A stretch of 62,730 nucleotides of DNA from Cryptosporangium phraense (GCF_006912135.1 NZ_VIRS01000039.1:1-62730); one strand, 5' to 3'; shown: positions 9,243-19,707, numbered from the stretch's first letter. Notes: generated by a model not told the origin, from the letters alone. Numbers and translations are program-made.

Positions 9243-10532
<1,290 letters not shown>

Positions 10533-10540
10533 CGAAGGCG

Positions 10541-11260
10541 ATGGCTACTCCGCGCCGCACTCCGAGCGGCCAGCGACCGTCCCGGGCCGGGGGAAACCGC
10601 CGCCCGTCGACGTCGTCGGCGGCCCGGAGCGCGGCGCGCTCGTCCCCCATCCGTGGAGCGGGACCCCGGGGTACGACCCCGCACGGCGGACGGGTCACCG
10701 GCCGGGTGCCGGGCAAGCAGCGGGACTACCCGGTCTCGTCGCTGCCGGCCCAGCGCCGGGGCGCGGGACGCAGTCCGGGCGCCGGTAGCCGCGAAGGGCG
10801 CCGACCGGGCGTCCGGCGCACCGCGGCCTCGGCGACCGCGGCGATCGACGGTCGCCGGTTCGTCCGCCGTGGCGAGGGCCGGTTCACCGGACGCGCGGCC
10901 GTGCTGGCGATCCTGTTCGCGGTGCTGGTGCTCACGCTGGCCTACCCGGTGCAGCAGTACCTGGCCCAGCGGTCCCAGATAGCCGAGGCCGAGCGCGCCC
11001 AGGCCCGTCAGTCCGAGCGGATCGCGGCCCTGCGCAGCGACCTCGAAGCGTGGAACGACCCCGAGTACGTACGGGGCCAGGCGAGTTCGCGTCTGCAGCT
11101 CGTCCAGCCCGGAGAGAAGCGGTACATCGTGCAGGACCCGTCGCGCGCCGGTGAGACCCGGGCGCCGGAAACCACCCCGTCCAGCGGCTCGCCGGTCAAC
11201 GACCCGCGCTCCTGGTACGGGCGCCTCTGGGACAGCGTCGAAGAGGCCGACAAGCCGTGA
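10541..11260 (+). CDS. DivIC/FtsB-like septum formation protein
   Basis: A 239-residue single-pass membrane protein. Residues 1-115 are a basic, Arg/Gly/Ser/Pro-rich cytoplasmic tail; one membrane helix follows (AVLAILFAVLVLTLAYPV, about 123-141), then a short coiled coil (about 145-175, with QRSQIAEAERAQARQ) and the DivIC-type block WNDPEYVRGQASSRL. The family stabilises the division complex with FtsL/FtsQ at the septum. It lies between enolase and DUF501, as in other actinobacteria, and the downstream gene starts inside its stop codon. The long disordered tail is typical of actinomycetes. Confidence 0.88.
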   Translation: MATPRRTPSGQRPSRAGGNRRPSTSSAARSAARSSPIRGAGPRGTTPHGGRVTGRVPGKQRDYPVSSLPAQRRGAGRSPGAGSREGRRPGVRRTAASATAAIDGRRFVRRGEGRFTGRAAVLAILFAVLVLTLAYPVQQYLAQRSQIAEAERAQARQSERIAALRSDLEAWNDPEYVRGQASSRLQLVQPGEKRYIVQDPSRAGETRAPETTPSSGSPVNDPRSWYGRLWDSVEEADKP

Positions 11261-11742
11261 GCCTGGCCGCCACCGACGAAGAGACCGTCGCCGCGCAGCT
11301 CGGCCGCGTCCCGCGTGGAGCGATCGGCGTCGCGCACCGGTGCCCGTGCGGCGCGCCCGACGTCGTCGAGACCGCGCCCCGGCTCCCCGACGGCACGCCG
11401 TTCCCGACCACGTTCTACCTGACCTGCCCGCGGCTGGCCGGCCTGCTGTCCACTCAGGAGTCGAGCGGGCTGATGCGGGAGATGTCCGAACGCCTGGAAG
11501 TGGATCCCGAGCTCGCCGAGCGGTACGCCGCGGCCCACCGGGATTACCTGGAGCGCCGGCGCGCGCTGGGTGAGGTCCCCGAGATCGACGGCGTCAGCGC
11601 CGGTGGGATGCCGACCCGGGTCAAATGCCTGCACGCACTGGCCGGCCATGCGTTGGCGGCCGGCCCCGGCGTCAACCCGTTGGGTGACGAGGCCGTCGAG
11701 GCGGTCGGCGACTGGTGGGAGCGTAACCCTTGTCAGCACTGA
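11257..11742 (+). CDS. DUF501 domain-containing protein
   Basis: A 161-residue cytosolic protein of the DUF501 family, recognised by AHRCPCGAPDVVETAP, then LPDGTPFPTTFYLTCP, and a C-terminal VKCLHALAGHALA block. Three Cys and two or three His residues are conserved and could bind a metal, but no function is established. GTG overlaps the TGA of the divIC-like gene by four bases, and its own end overlaps the start of the exopolyphosphatase gene, so the three are probably one translationally coupled operon. Confidence 0.9.
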   Translation: MSLAATDEETVAAQLGRVPRGAIGVAHRCPCGAPDVVETAPRLPDGTPFPTTFYLTCPRLAGLLSTQESSGLMREMSERLEVDPELAERYAAAHRDYLERRRALGEVPEIDGVSAGGMPTRVKCLHALAGHALAAGPGVNPLGDEAVEAVGDWWERNPCQH

Positions 11743-12653
11743 GGGTCGCCGCGATCGACTGTGGGACGAACTCCATCCGTCTGCTGGTGGCTGATCTTCC
11801 TTCGGGGGACGCTCCGCTGGTCGACGTCGTCCGCGAGATGACGATCGTCCGCCTGGGGCAGGGCGTCGACCGGACCGGCCGTCTGGCGCCGGAAGCGATC
11901 GAACGGACGCGGGTCGCGCTGGCGTCGTACGCGTCGACCATCACGGACCTCGGGGCCGAGCGGGTGCGGATGGTGGCGACCAGCGCCAGTCGCGACGCGT
12001 CGAACGCCGACGACTTCCGCGCGATGGTGCTGCAGACGCTGGGGTCGGAGCCCGAGGTCATCACCGGCGACGAGGAGGCCAGGCTCTCGTTCGACGGCGC
12101 GGTCCGCGGGCTGCGGAGCGGCGAACCGCCGTACCTGGTCGTCGACATCGGCGGGGGCTCCACCGAGTTCGTCCTCGGGTCGGCCGGGGTGGACGCGGCG
12201 CGGTCGGTGGACATCGGTTGCGTCCGGCTCACCGAGCGCCACCTGCACAGCGACCCGCCCACCGCCGACGAGATCGCCGCGGCCGAGAAGGACATCGTCG
12301 CGGCGGTGGCGCTCGCCCGGGAGACCGTGCCGGTCGAGCGGGCCGGGACGCTGGTCGGGCTGGCCGGGTCGGTCACGACCGTCACCGCGCTCGCGCTCGG
12401 GCTGACCGGGTACGACCCGGCGGCGATCCACCACGCGCGCATCACCCGCGACCAGGTCGCCGCGGTGACCGACCGGTTGCTGGGCGAGACCCGCGAGCAG
12501 CGGGCGGCCTACCCGGTGATGCACCCGGGCCGGGTGGACGTGATCGGGGCCGGTGCGCTGGTGCTGCGGGTGATCATGGACGAGGTCGGGGCGTCGTCGG
12601 TCGTCGCGTCGGAGCACGACATTCTTGACGGAATCGCCTGGTCGCTGCTTTAG
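11730..12653 (+). CDS. Ppx/GppA family exopolyphosphatase
   Basis: This 307-residue ASKHA-fold hydrolase should cleave inorganic polyphosphate or pppGpp. Visible motifs are the phosphate-1 loop IDCGTNSIRLLVADL near the N-terminus, VATSASRDASN, the phosphate-2 loop VDIGGGSTEFVLG (about 139-151) and GLAGSVTTVTAL. At about 307 residues it is the short actinobacterial form lacking the C-terminal HD region. TTG appears to be the start, inside the end of DUF501, indicating coupling. A convergent gene overlaps its stop by four bases. Confidence 0.92.
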   Translation: MSALRVAAIDCGTNSIRLLVADLPSGDAPLVDVVREMTIVRLGQGVDRTGRLAPEAIERTRVALASYASTITDLGAERVRMVATSASRDASNADDFRAMVLQTLGSEPEVITGDEEARLSFDGAVRGLRSGEPPYLVVDIGGGSTEFVLGSAGVDAARSVDIGCVRLTERHLHSDPPTADEIAAAEKDIVAAVALARETVPVERAGTLVGLAGSVTTVTALALGLTGYDPAAIHHARITRDQVAAVTDRLLGETREQRAAYPVMHPGRVDVIGAGALVLRVIMDEVGASSVVASEHDILDGIAWSLL

Positions 12654-13072
12654 CCCGTGCGCCGGACGTCGGCCCGGAACTGCTCCTTGGGCTCGCCCTC
12701 GTCGCGGGTCCACCACCAGGAGTAGGTGAGCGATCCCGGCTGGGGTGCGGTGATCACGATGCGGGCGGTGAGGCCCCCGTCGTAGGCGGTGAACACGCCC
12801 GGCCGGCTCTCGTTGAACGTCACGACGCCGGGCAGCTCCGTGCAGCAGACGTGCAGCGCCTGGCGGCCGTCTTCGCTGGTCGTCAGGATCGAGTGCTCGA
12901 CGTGGTGCAGGCCGCGGCGGTCCGAAGTGGCCTCGTAGTCGATGACCACTCCGCGGGCCGAGACCACCGGCGTCACGACCAGCCGGGCCAGGAAGGGCCC
13001 CGACTCGGCGCCGTCGCCGCGCCCCCGGTACAGCCCCGGTGCGGCGAGCAGGCCGGCCAACAGAGTGCTCAT
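12650..13072 (-). CDS. conserved hypothetical protein, lipocalin-like fold possible
   Basis: A 140-residue protein without a clear signal peptide. It consists mainly of predicted beta strands (LVVTPVVSARGVVIDYEAT, then SGGLTARIVIT-like strands and SLTYSWWWTRDEG), which suggests a small beta-barrel such as the DUF1579/THAP4-heme-like or lipocalin group. That resemblance is weak and not proven. Two adjacent cysteines (HVCCTEL) are notable. It converges on the exopolyphosphatase gene with a four-base overlap and has a gap of over 500 bases upstream. Confidence 0.6.
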   Translation of the reverse strand: MSTLLAGLLAAPGLYRGRGDGAESGPFLARLVVTPVVSARGVVIDYEATSDRRGLHHVEHSILTTSEDGRQALHVCCTELPGVVTFNESRPGVFTAYDGGLTARIVITAPQPGSLTYSWWWTRDEGEPKEQFRADVRRTG

Positions 13073-13634
13073 GCGCGCACGTTATCCGAGCGTTCCCGCC
13101 CAGGCGGTACGGGGAGTCGGCTAGCCGACGTCCGCCTCTTCGGATGCCCGAACCCGACATCCTGGCCGGGCTCGACCCCGCTGACGACGAACAGGCCCGT
13201 CGTGCGGCAGCCAGCGACATCCGGCTCCGCCGGCGGTCCGTCAGCTCCGAGGCTGTTTTCTCTTCGCGTTCGGGTGAGGACTTGCCAGTCGCAGGTTCGA
13301 GGGTGTCGATGGCCGGGGCTCGCGTCGAAGTTGAAGGTGCGCGGGGACTTCTCGCGGGGAACGCAGCCGCTTGGTCGTAGGCCGCGGCCGACGGCAGCGG
13401 CCTGGTGCCGGGTGGTAGCTGCGCGGGCCGCCGTGGGTCGGGAACGTCCCCGGCTTCCCGCGCGACCGCGCCAGCGGTCAGCGCGCCGCCGCGCAGTGCG
13501 GACGCGAGACCGGCGACGAGATCTTCGTGGTCGAGATGGCGCTGCCGGACCGGAAAGACGTGCACAACCGCTCCCACCGCAGTCCCGGCACCGGCCGGCG
13601 CCAGCGGCTCCGGCGCCCGGCCGGACCGGAGGGC
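13073..13634. other. gene-poor interval with possible decayed coding sequence
   Basis: No complete gene is supported here. A short reading from 13144 (MPEPDILAGLDPADDEQAR) has normal codon bias for about 25 residues, then loses it. Another piece near 13450-13570 (ETGDEIFVVEMALPDRKD) looks protein-like, with no start or full domain. I interpret this as remnants of one or more dead genes. No tRNA, array or clear terminator was seen. Confidence 0.35.
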
Positions 13635-14285
13635 TCAGGCACCCTTTGTCGTGGCGCAGGGTTGGGGGGCCGGCGTCCGGCCGGCGGCGAACGCGCCCGG
13701 CGTCACCCCCATCAACTGCCGGAACTCCCGCCCCAGATGAGACTGGTCATAGAACCCGGCCTGCGCGGCCACCTGGGCGATCGGCGCCGACCCGATCTCC
13801 CCGAGAACCCGCCGCACCCGCTGGATCCGCGCGAAATGCTTCGGCGAGACGCCGACCGCGGCGGAGAAGCGGTTACGCAGGTGCCGCTCGGACACCCCGA
13901 GCGAGTCGGCCGCCACGGCCACCGGGCGGTCGGTCAGCAGCGCCGCGGCCGCGTCGATCCACCGCGTCTCGCGATCGGCTCCGGCCAGATGGGGCCCGAG
14001 AATCCGGCCCGGTTCGTCCGGCGCCTCGAACCACCGCATCGCCAGCTGCTCGGCGTCCGGATGGCGCAGTTCGGAGAGCGGAACCACCCGATCGGCGAGC
14101 GCGGTCACCGGAACCCGCAGCACAGCGCGCGCCTGACCGGCCGTGAGCCGGACCCGCGGAGCCAGCGGCGCCGCGTTCGGCGAGTAGTAGAGCGCGCGGG
14201 TGCGCGGCCCCAGCACGACCAGCTCCGGACCACCGGCGGAACAGATCGACAGCACCAACTCGGTGGCCGCCGTGGGCGCGTGCAT
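13635..14285 (-). CDS. AraC-family transcriptional regulator
   Basis: A 216-residue regulator. The C-terminal two-helix-turn-helix AraC domain spans about residues 115-205, with SERHLRNRFSAAVGVSPKHFARIQRVRR followed by IAQVAAQAGFYDQSHLGREFRQLMG in separate segments, the classical second signature. The N-terminal half resembles the DUF6597-type cupin-like domain of such regulators (TRALYYSPN). It is divergent from an NmrA-like reductase gene about 90 bases away, which it probably controls. The inducer is unknown. Confidence 0.9.
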   Translation of the reverse strand: MHAPTAATELVLSICSAGGPELVVLGPRTRALYYSPNAAPLAPRVRLTAGQARAVLRVPVTALADRVVPLSELRHPDAEQLAMRWFEAPDEPGRILGPHLAGADRETRWIDAAAALLTDRPVAVAADSLGVSERHLRNRFSAAVGVSPKHFARIQRVRRVLGEIGSAPIAQVAAQAGFYDQSHLGREFRQLMGVTPGAFAAGRTPAPQPCATTKGA

Positions 14286-14372
14286 CACACCAGAAGCGTA
14301 GGGCGCGCAGCGCCCGGCGCCAGTTCCGAAACATCCTATCCCGACCGCCGGGGTCGGCGGCAGGGTGGCGCC
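14286..14372. promoter_or_regulatory. divergent AraC/NmrA promoter region
   Basis: The gap between the AraC-type regulator and the reductase must hold both promoters. A near-palindromic GC stretch gaccgccggggtcggcgg lies just before the reductase start and could be regulator-bound. Assignment is by position only. Confidence 0.35.
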
Positions 14373-15146
14373 ATGATTCTGGTGACAGGTGCCACGGGCA
14401 CGATCGGCTCCGCTCTCGTCGAGGTTCTCGCCGCGGCCGGCGAACCCGTCCGGGCCATGGCCCGCCGCCGGGTGGCGATGCCTCCCGGCGGCGAACTGGT
14501 CCACGGTGACTATGCGGACGCCGAGTCGCTGCGCGCCGCGGCCGAGGGCGTCGACGCGGCCTTCCTCCTCGACGCGGCCGGGCCGTCGGCGCCAAAGCAC
14601 GACCTGGCGTTCCTGGCGGCGGCCGGCGACGTCGGACGGATCGTCAAGCTCTCGGCGTTCGGCATCGACTCCGGCCTGGCGCCGTGGCACGAACCCGGCG
14701 AAGAGGCCGTGCGCGCGACGAAGGACTGGACGATCCTCCGGCCGTCGGTCTTCGCCTCCAACGCGCTGGGGTGGCGGCCGCAGATCGACGCCGGCGACCC
14801 GATTCCGAACCCGACCGGCGACGGCCGGCTCGGCGTGATCGACCCGCGGGACATCGCCGAGGTCGCCGCGGCCGCGCTCACCGGACGGATCTCCGGCCTG
14901 TACACGCTGACCGGCCCCGAGGCCCTCAGCACCGCCGAGCAGGTCGACGTGCTCGCCGACGTGCTCGGCCGCCCGCTCGCCGTGGCCGACGTCGACGCCT
15001 CGGAGCCGGGCTTCGCCTTCGTCCGGGCGGGCCAGGGCGCGGTCGTCACCGACGACGTGCCGCGGATCCTCGGCCGCCCGGCCCGGACGTTCCGGACCTG
15101 GGCGACCGAGTGCTTCACTCAGCAGTCGCGCAGCTCCGGCGACTGA
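14373..15146 (+). CDS. NmrA-like NAD(P)-binding oxidoreductase
   Basis: A 257-residue atypical short-chain dehydrogenase. The N-terminal dinucleotide-binding motif is TGATGTIGS, followed by a basic residue cluster MARRRV that favours NADPH. The protein belongs to the NmrA/TMR group, which includes redox sensors and quinone or isoflavone reductase-like enzymes. The typical YxxxK active site is not seen. It is divergent from an AraC-type regulator. Its 3' end overlaps the convergent SCO5389-like gene by about 28 bases. Substrate unknown. Confidence 0.85.
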   Translation: MILVTGATGTIGSALVEVLAAAGEPVRAMARRRVAMPPGGELVHGDYADAESLRAAAEGVDAAFLLDAAGPSAPKHDLAFLAAAGDVGRIVKLSAFGIDSGLAPWHEPGEEAVRATKDWTILRPSVFASNALGWRPQIDAGDPIPNPTGDGRLGVIDPRDIAEVAAAALTGRISGLYTLTGPEALSTAEQVDVLADVLGRPLAVADVDASEPGFAFVRAGQGAVVTDDVPRILGRPARTFRTWATECFTQQSRSSGD

Positions 15147-15493
15147 TTGAGCACCTGGGCCCGGGTGGACACGAACTCGTCGTACTCGGGCCCGGCCGTC
15201 GCGAACGCGGCCACCCGGTGGCAGTTCTGGAACGCCAGCCGCACCCCGAAGTGACGCTCGAGCGCACCCCGGATCGCGTCGCTGGCCAGCGCCCGCAGCA
15301 GCTGCCCGCGCTCGGCCTCGGACGGCGGCGGCGTCGCGTCGTCGGCGAAAGGCCCGTTCAGATCGGCGATGACGCCGGTGATCCTCTCCCAGGCGTACGG
15401 CAGCGACTCGCGGACGCAGTCGACGAACTCCGCGTCGGTGATCGGGCCGCGTTCGGCGCGCTCGAGCAGGCCGGTCGGGACGGTGAGGGACAT
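15119..15493 (-). CDS. SCO5389-like conserved actinobacterial protein
   Basis: A 124-residue protein similar, from memory, to Streptomyces SCO5389 and relatives: FVDCVRESLPYAWERI, TPPPSEAERGQLLRALASD, and the C-terminal LNQSPELRDC. These blocks are strongly conserved but no role is assigned. It lies nine bases after a CooC/ParA-like ATPase gene on the same strand. The same pairing is known in streptomycetes, so the two products probably act together. No membrane or signal segment is seen. The gene's 3' end overlaps the convergent reductase gene. Confidence 0.8.
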   Translation of the reverse strand: MSLTVPTGLLERAERGPITDAEFVDCVRESLPYAWERITGVIADLNGPFADDATPPPSEAERGQLLRALASDAIRGALERHFGVRLAFQNCHRVAAFATAGPEYDEFVSTRAQVLNQSPELRDC

Positions 15494-15502
15494 GGGTGCT
15501 CC

Positions 15503-16432
15503 TTATCGGGGTTGCAGGACGAAATCGGGGTCGATCTGGGCCGCGAGGTCGGTGCCGACGGCCCGGTTGCCCCAGGCCTCGGCGTTGCGCAGGTGGAACT
15601 CGACGGCCTGGCGGGTGTAGCGGGGCCAGTCGCGCGGAGTGGCGTCGACCGCGTCCCGGATCGCGGCCAGCGCGGCGCGGTCGGAGGCGCCGAGGTCGGA
15701 GAGCGCGAGCGGCGCGCCGCGTTCCGCGGCCCGGACCGCGGCCGAGTACCCGACGCACGCGAGCAGGTCGTCGCCGACCTGCTCCTCGAGGAACCTCCGG
15801 TCCACGTCGTCCAGCACCTTGTTCCCGACCACCGAGATCCGGACGTCCTGGGAAGCCGCGTACTCCCGGTACTGCCGGTACACGCCGACGCTCTTCGACG
15901 TGGGCTCGACGACCAGCACCGTGCGGTCGAACCGGGTGAACAGGCCCGAGGCGAACGCGTCCGCGCCGGCGGTCATGTCCACCACGACGTACTCTCCGAC
16001 GTCGTCCACCAGGTGGTTGAGCAGTAGCTCGACCGCACCGACCTTGCTGTGGTAGCAGGCGACGCCGAGGTCCTCCTCGCTGAACGGGCCGGTGACCAGC
16101 AGACGCGCGCCGTCGACCGGGTGGCCGTACCGGGCCCACAGCGGGTCGCCGAGCCCGAGGACCCGGGACCCGCGCCCCGGCGGGGTGGTCTTCACCATCG
16201 AGCCGGCCGACGCGATCCGCGGGTTGTCGCCGCGGAGGTACTCCTTCAGCTCGGGCAGGTGGGCTCCGAGTGGGGTGAGCGGCACGTCGGGCGCGAGGCC
16301 GAGCGCGGCGCCCAGGTGCTGGTTGATGTCGGCGTCGAAGGCGAGCACCGGGTGTCCGGCCAGCGAGCGGACGAACAGCGCGCTGAGCGTCGTCTTCCCG
16401 CTGCCGCCCTTGCCGACGAAGGCGATCTTCAT
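15503..16432 (-). CDS. CooC/ParA-like (MinD superfamily) ATPase
   Basis: A P-loop ATPase of about 309 residues. The deviant Walker A motif GKGGSGKTTL sits at residues 7-16, followed by DADINQHLG, and a later VVVDMTAGADAF acts as the Walker B/switch II region. Such proteins usually mature metal centres or position partners. The downstream SCO5389-like gene follows after nine bases and is probably the partner. I start at the ATG at 16432, matching the family N-terminus MKIAFVGKG; in-frame upstream ATGs exist, for example at 16441, and no strong ribosome site separates them. Confidence 0.85.
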   Translation of the reverse strand: MKIAFVGKGGSGKTTLSALFVRSLAGHPVLAFDADINQHLGAALGLAPDVPLTPLGAHLPELKEYLRGDNPRIASAGSMVKTTPPGRGSRVLGLGDPLWARYGHPVDGARLLVTGPFSEEDLGVACYHSKVGAVELLLNHLVDDVGEYVVVDMTAGADAFASGLFTRFDRTVLVVEPTSKSVGVYRQYREYAASQDVRISVVGNKVLDDVDRRFLEEQVGDDLLACVGYSAAVRAAERGAPLALSDLGASDRAALAAIRDAVDATPRDWPRYTRQAVEFHLRNAEAWGNRAVGTDLAAQIDPDFVLQPR

Positions 16433-16679
16433 GATGGTCATGAAAACGAAAACGAAAAGCATTGTCGAATCCGACACGCCGGTAGTAGCGCTGCGCAACC
16501 AAATCGAGGGTGAGCCCGGCCTGTTTCCTCAGATTCGGATGGGAAATCTGGCAGTGGGCTGAGAACTGGGGTCTTCCGCGATCAGCGCCCGGTCAGTTCT
16601 GTGCGGCACCACGCTACGATTGAGGCCCCGACCAGCAAGGTCGGCCGAAGACGTTGGCCGTCCAGGCCGAGGAGGCGTC

Positions 16680-17510
16680 GTGAAGAGCAGCAACCCCGTG
16701 CTGAGCAGGCTGGCTGACCGGTCAGCCCAGCACGCGACCTTCCACCGAGCACCGGCACAGCAGCCGTACGGCGGTTACCAGGCCCCCGCCGGTTACGGAC
16801 AGTCACCCGAGTACGCCCAGCCTTACGCGCCCGCGAGCACCGAGCGGATGACCGTCGACGACGTCGTCGTGCGCACGGTGGCGATGCTGGCGGTCGTCGG
16901 CATCTTCGGAGCGGTCGGCTGGTTCGTCCTGCCCGACAGCATCGCGACCGGCGTCGCGATCGTCGCGGCGATGGCCGGCCTGGTCCTGGGCCTGGTCATC
17001 TCGTTCGCGGGTATTACGAACCCGGCGTTGATCCTCACCTACGCGGCGGCCGAGGGCCTGTTCCTGGGCGTCATCAGCCAGGCGTTCGAGTCGTTCTACC
17101 CCGGCATCGTGGTCCAGGCCGTGGCCGCCACGTTCGGGGTGTTCTTCGGTATGGCCGCGCTCTACAAGTTCAAGGTCATCCGGGTCACCCCGACGTTCGC
17201 CAAGTGGGTCATCGGTGCGCTGATCGGCGTCACCGTGCTCATGCTGGTGAACTTCGCGCTGGCGATCTTCAACGTCAACGACGGCACCGGCCTCGGCCTG
17301 CGCAGCGGTGGCGGCATCGCGATCATCTTCAGCCTGGTCTGCATCGGCATCGCGGCGCTGACGTTCGCGCTCGACTTCAAGCAGATCGAAGACCTCGCGA
17401 ACGCGGGCGCCGACAAGAAGTACGCCTGGCTCTCGGCGTTCGGCATCGTCGTCGGCCTGGTCTGGCTGTACCTGGAGATCCTCCGCCTGCTGTCCTACTT
17501 CCGGAATTGA
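16680..17510 (+). CDS. Bax inhibitor-1 / YccA family membrane protein
   Basis: A 276-residue integral membrane protein. Residues 1-60 are a soluble, Tyr/Gly/Pro/Gln-rich tail (QPYGGYQAPAGYG); about seven hydrophobic helices fill 65-276. The pattern matches the BI-1/YccA/UPF0005 family, some of whose members are pH-gated calcium leak channels. The start is the GTG after ggaggcg. The next gene's likely TTG start overlaps its stop, and a third gene overlaps that one, so this may be a three-gene operon. Confidence 0.9.
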   Translation: MKSSNPVLSRLADRSAQHATFHRAPAQQPYGGYQAPAGYGQSPEYAQPYAPASTERMTVDDVVVRTVAMLAVVGIFGAVGWFVLPDSIATGVAIVAAMAGLVLGLVISFAGITNPALILTYAAAEGLFLGVISQAFESFYPGIVVQAVAATFGVFFGMAALYKFKVIRVTPTFAKWVIGALIGVTVLMLVNFALAIFNVNDGTGLGLRSGGGIAIIFSLVCIGIAALTFALDFKQIEDLANAGADKKYAWLSAFGIVVGLVWLYLEILRLLSYFRN

Positions 17511-17896
17511 TCTCTCCGTCGGTCGACCGGCTCCACCGCTCGGTGGGCCGGTTGACCACGCTCCTGTCGTACTGGACGCCGCCGCGGTTCACCGCGGCGG
17601 CGTCGCCGTTGTTGGTCGAGGCGGTGACCGCGCTCTGCACGTCGGCCGGGTCGCCTCCGGACGTCGCTGAGCGCGCCACCGTGGGCGACGAACTGCAGCT
17701 CGTGGCCCAAGTGCTGGCCGACGTGGCGGCGGATGCCGAGGGCCGCCGACGCCGTCCGGTGCCGCCGGTGACCGAGCCCGGCACGATCGCCGACCAACTC
17801 ACGGTGCTCGGCAACGACGTCGCCGCGGCCGGGCTCGCGCCGACCGCACTCGACCCACTGACCGACCGTCTGGATGCCCTACGATCCGCGCTGTGA
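17507..17896 (+). CDS. small helical hypothetical protein
   Basis: A 129-residue Ala/Leu-rich protein, predicted mostly helical and soluble, starting with TTG at the stop of the BI-1-like gene and ending inside the GTG of the beta-helix gene. It has no recognisable motif. Codon use (G/C in third position through most of the frame) and tight packing between two genes support a real gene. The TTG start is chosen for the overlap; a shorter form from an internal GTG is possible. Confidence 0.55.
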   Translation: MISPSVDRLHRSVGRLTTLLSYWTPPRFTAAASPLLVEAVTALCTSAGSPPDVAERATVGDELQLVAQVLADVAADAEGRRRRPVPPVTEPGTIADQLTVLGNDVAAAGLAPTALDPLTDRLDALRSAL

Positions 17897-19707
17897 CGCG
17901 GATCGGGGCGGCGCTGAGGCTTCTGACCGCGGCCGCGGTGGCCGCAGCCGTGCTGATCGCGCCCGGCCCCGCGTACGCGGCCGGACGCACGTTCTACTTG
18001 AGCCCGCTCGGCGACGACGCCGCCGACGGGCAGTCGCTGGCCACCGCCTGGAAGACGCTCGGGCGCGCCGGTCAGGAGCGGCTCCGCCCCGGCGACTCGG
18101 TGCTGCTCCAGGGCGGCGCCCGGTTCGACGGTCAGCTCCTCCTCGTCCAGGACGACGGCGGCACCGAGGACGCACCGGTCACGATCGCGACCTACGGGAC
18201 CGGCCGCGCCACGATCAAGGCCTCCGGCCTCGAGGCGATCAAGGTCTACGACGCCGGCGGCATCACGATTCGCGGCCTCGACATCGTCGGCGACGCCTCC
18301 ACCTACGACACGTGGAGCGGCGTCCTGTTCTACGCCGACGACAAGGTCCCGGCCCGCCCGTCGGACGTCACGCTCACCGACCTCGACGTCAGCGGCTTCC
18401 AGCTCGGCATCGCCTTCGCCGGGGCGTCCCCCGGCCGCGGCTTCCGGAACGTCGCCGTCACCGACACGAAGGTGCACGGCAACCGCGACGACGGCCTGCT
18501 CTTCTACGGCCCGGCCTTCGACGCGTCGAACCCTTCCTACGCTCATTCGGACGTCGTGATCCGCGGCGTCACGGCCTACGACAACGCCGGCAACCCGAAG
18601 AACACGGCGACGCACAGCGGCAGCGGGATCGTCCTCGGGTCGGTGCGCAACGGCGTGATCGAGCAGTCGTCGGCGTTCCACAACGGGTTCGCCTGCGCGT
18701 CGGCCGGCGAGGGCCCGGTGGGCATCTGGACCTACGACTCCACCGGCGTGACGATCCAGCGCAACGTCTCGTACCGGAACCGCACCGGCACGACCGCCGA
18801 CGGCGGTGGCTTCGATCTCGATCAGAACGTCTCGGACTCGGTCCTCCAGTACAACCTGTCGTACGAGAACTCCGGCCCCGGTCTGCTGGTCTTCACGGCC
18901 CGGACGAACGGCGCGCTGAGGGGCAACACCGTGCGCTTCAACGTCAGCGTGGGGGACGCGCAGGGCAACGGCTGGTACGGCGGGCTCACCGTCGCGGGTC
19001 AGGTCGCCGACACCGCGATCTACCACAACACGATCGTCACCAGGCGGTCCGCGGCGGTGAAGCTGCGGGAGGGCCTGACCGGGGTCTCGATCCGCAACAA
19101 CGTCCTGCTCTCGCAAGGCGCCGGAGCGGCCGTGGAGGCGCCCGACCTGACGACGGCGAACGTGCGGTTCGACGGAAACGCGTACTACCGGGCGGGCGGC
19201 GGACCGGTGATCAAGTGGGGAGACGGGCTCTACGCGTCGGTGGCGGACTGGCGGGCCGACACTGGTCAGGGCCCGGGCCTGGACGTCGACCCGAAGCTCC
19301 AGGACCCGTCCGCGACGCCCTCCGTCACCGACCCGGGCCGCCTGACGTCGGTGACGCAGTTCGCGCTGGCCGGCGATTCCCCGGCCGGCGGGGCCGGGGT
19401 GAAGGTCGCGTCGCCGGGCGGGGTCGACTACTTCGGAGCGCCGTTGGCCGGCCGCCCGGTGAGCATCGGAGCCGCCCAGCCGGCGACGGTCGCACCGGCG
19501 GACGCTGCGCCGGGGGCGAAGGGCCGTACGACGTGGCTGTGGGTCGTGGCGGTGGTGCTGCTGGTCGTCGTCGGGGGCGGGGCGTCGGTGACGGCGGGTG
19601 TGGCGGCCGGGCGCCGGAGCCGCCGGCGCCGGGCGGTGCCGGCACCGCGCCGCCCGGAGGCGCAGAAGGTCCCGTCCCAGGTCGGAGACGACCGCCAAAC
19701 GCCGTGA
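17893..19707 (+). CDS. secreted right-handed beta-helix protein with C-terminal membrane anchor
   Basis: This 604-residue protein begins with a signal peptide (about 1-32, cleavage near AYAAG). Residues about 35-480 contain repeated Asn/Gly/Ile-rich turns of a right-handed parallel beta helix (NSV, DLDVSGFQLGI, IYHNTIVTR, VSIRNNVLLSQ), as in pectate-lyase-like or polysaccharide-binding families. A membrane helix at about 540-563 (TTWLWVVAVVLLVVVGGG) is followed by a basic cytoplasmic tail of about 45 residues. It is likely exposed outside the cell and anchored by its C-terminus. GTG overlaps the upstream TGA by four bases. The sugar substrate, if any, is not evident. Confidence 0.85.
   Translation: MTRIGAALRLLTAAAVAAAVLIAPGPAYAAGRTFYLSPLGDDAADGQSLATAWKTLGRAGQERLRPGDSVLLQGGARFDGQLLLVQDDGGTEDAPVTIATYGTGRATIKASGLEAIKVYDAGGITIRGLDIVGDASTYDTWSGVLFYADDKVPARPSDVTLTDLDVSGFQLGIAFAGASPGRGFRNVAVTDTKVHGNRDDGLLFYGPAFDASNPSYAHSDVVIRGVTAYDNAGNPKNTATHSGSGIVLGSVRNGVIEQSSAFHNGFACASAGEGPVGIWTYDSTGVTIQRNVSYRNRTGTTADGGGFDLDQNVSDSVLQYNLSYENSGPGLLVFTARTNGALRGNTVRFNVSVGDAQGNGWYGGLTVAGQVADTAIYHNTIVTRRSAAVKLREGLTGVSIRNNVLLSQGAGAAVEAPDLTTANVRFDGNAYYRAGGGPVIKWGDGLYASVADWRADTGQGPGLDVDPKLQDPSATPSVTDPGRLTSVTQFALAGDSPAGGAGVKVASPGGVDYFGAPLAGRPVSIGAAQPATVAPADAAPGAKGRTTWLWVVAVVLLVVVGGGASVTAGVAAGRRSRRRRAVPAPRRPEAQKVPSQVGDDRQTP

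Noticed and set aside
13290-13310. tRNA-like T-loop word (gcaggttcgagg)
   Set aside because: No acceptor or anticodon stem can be formed around it.
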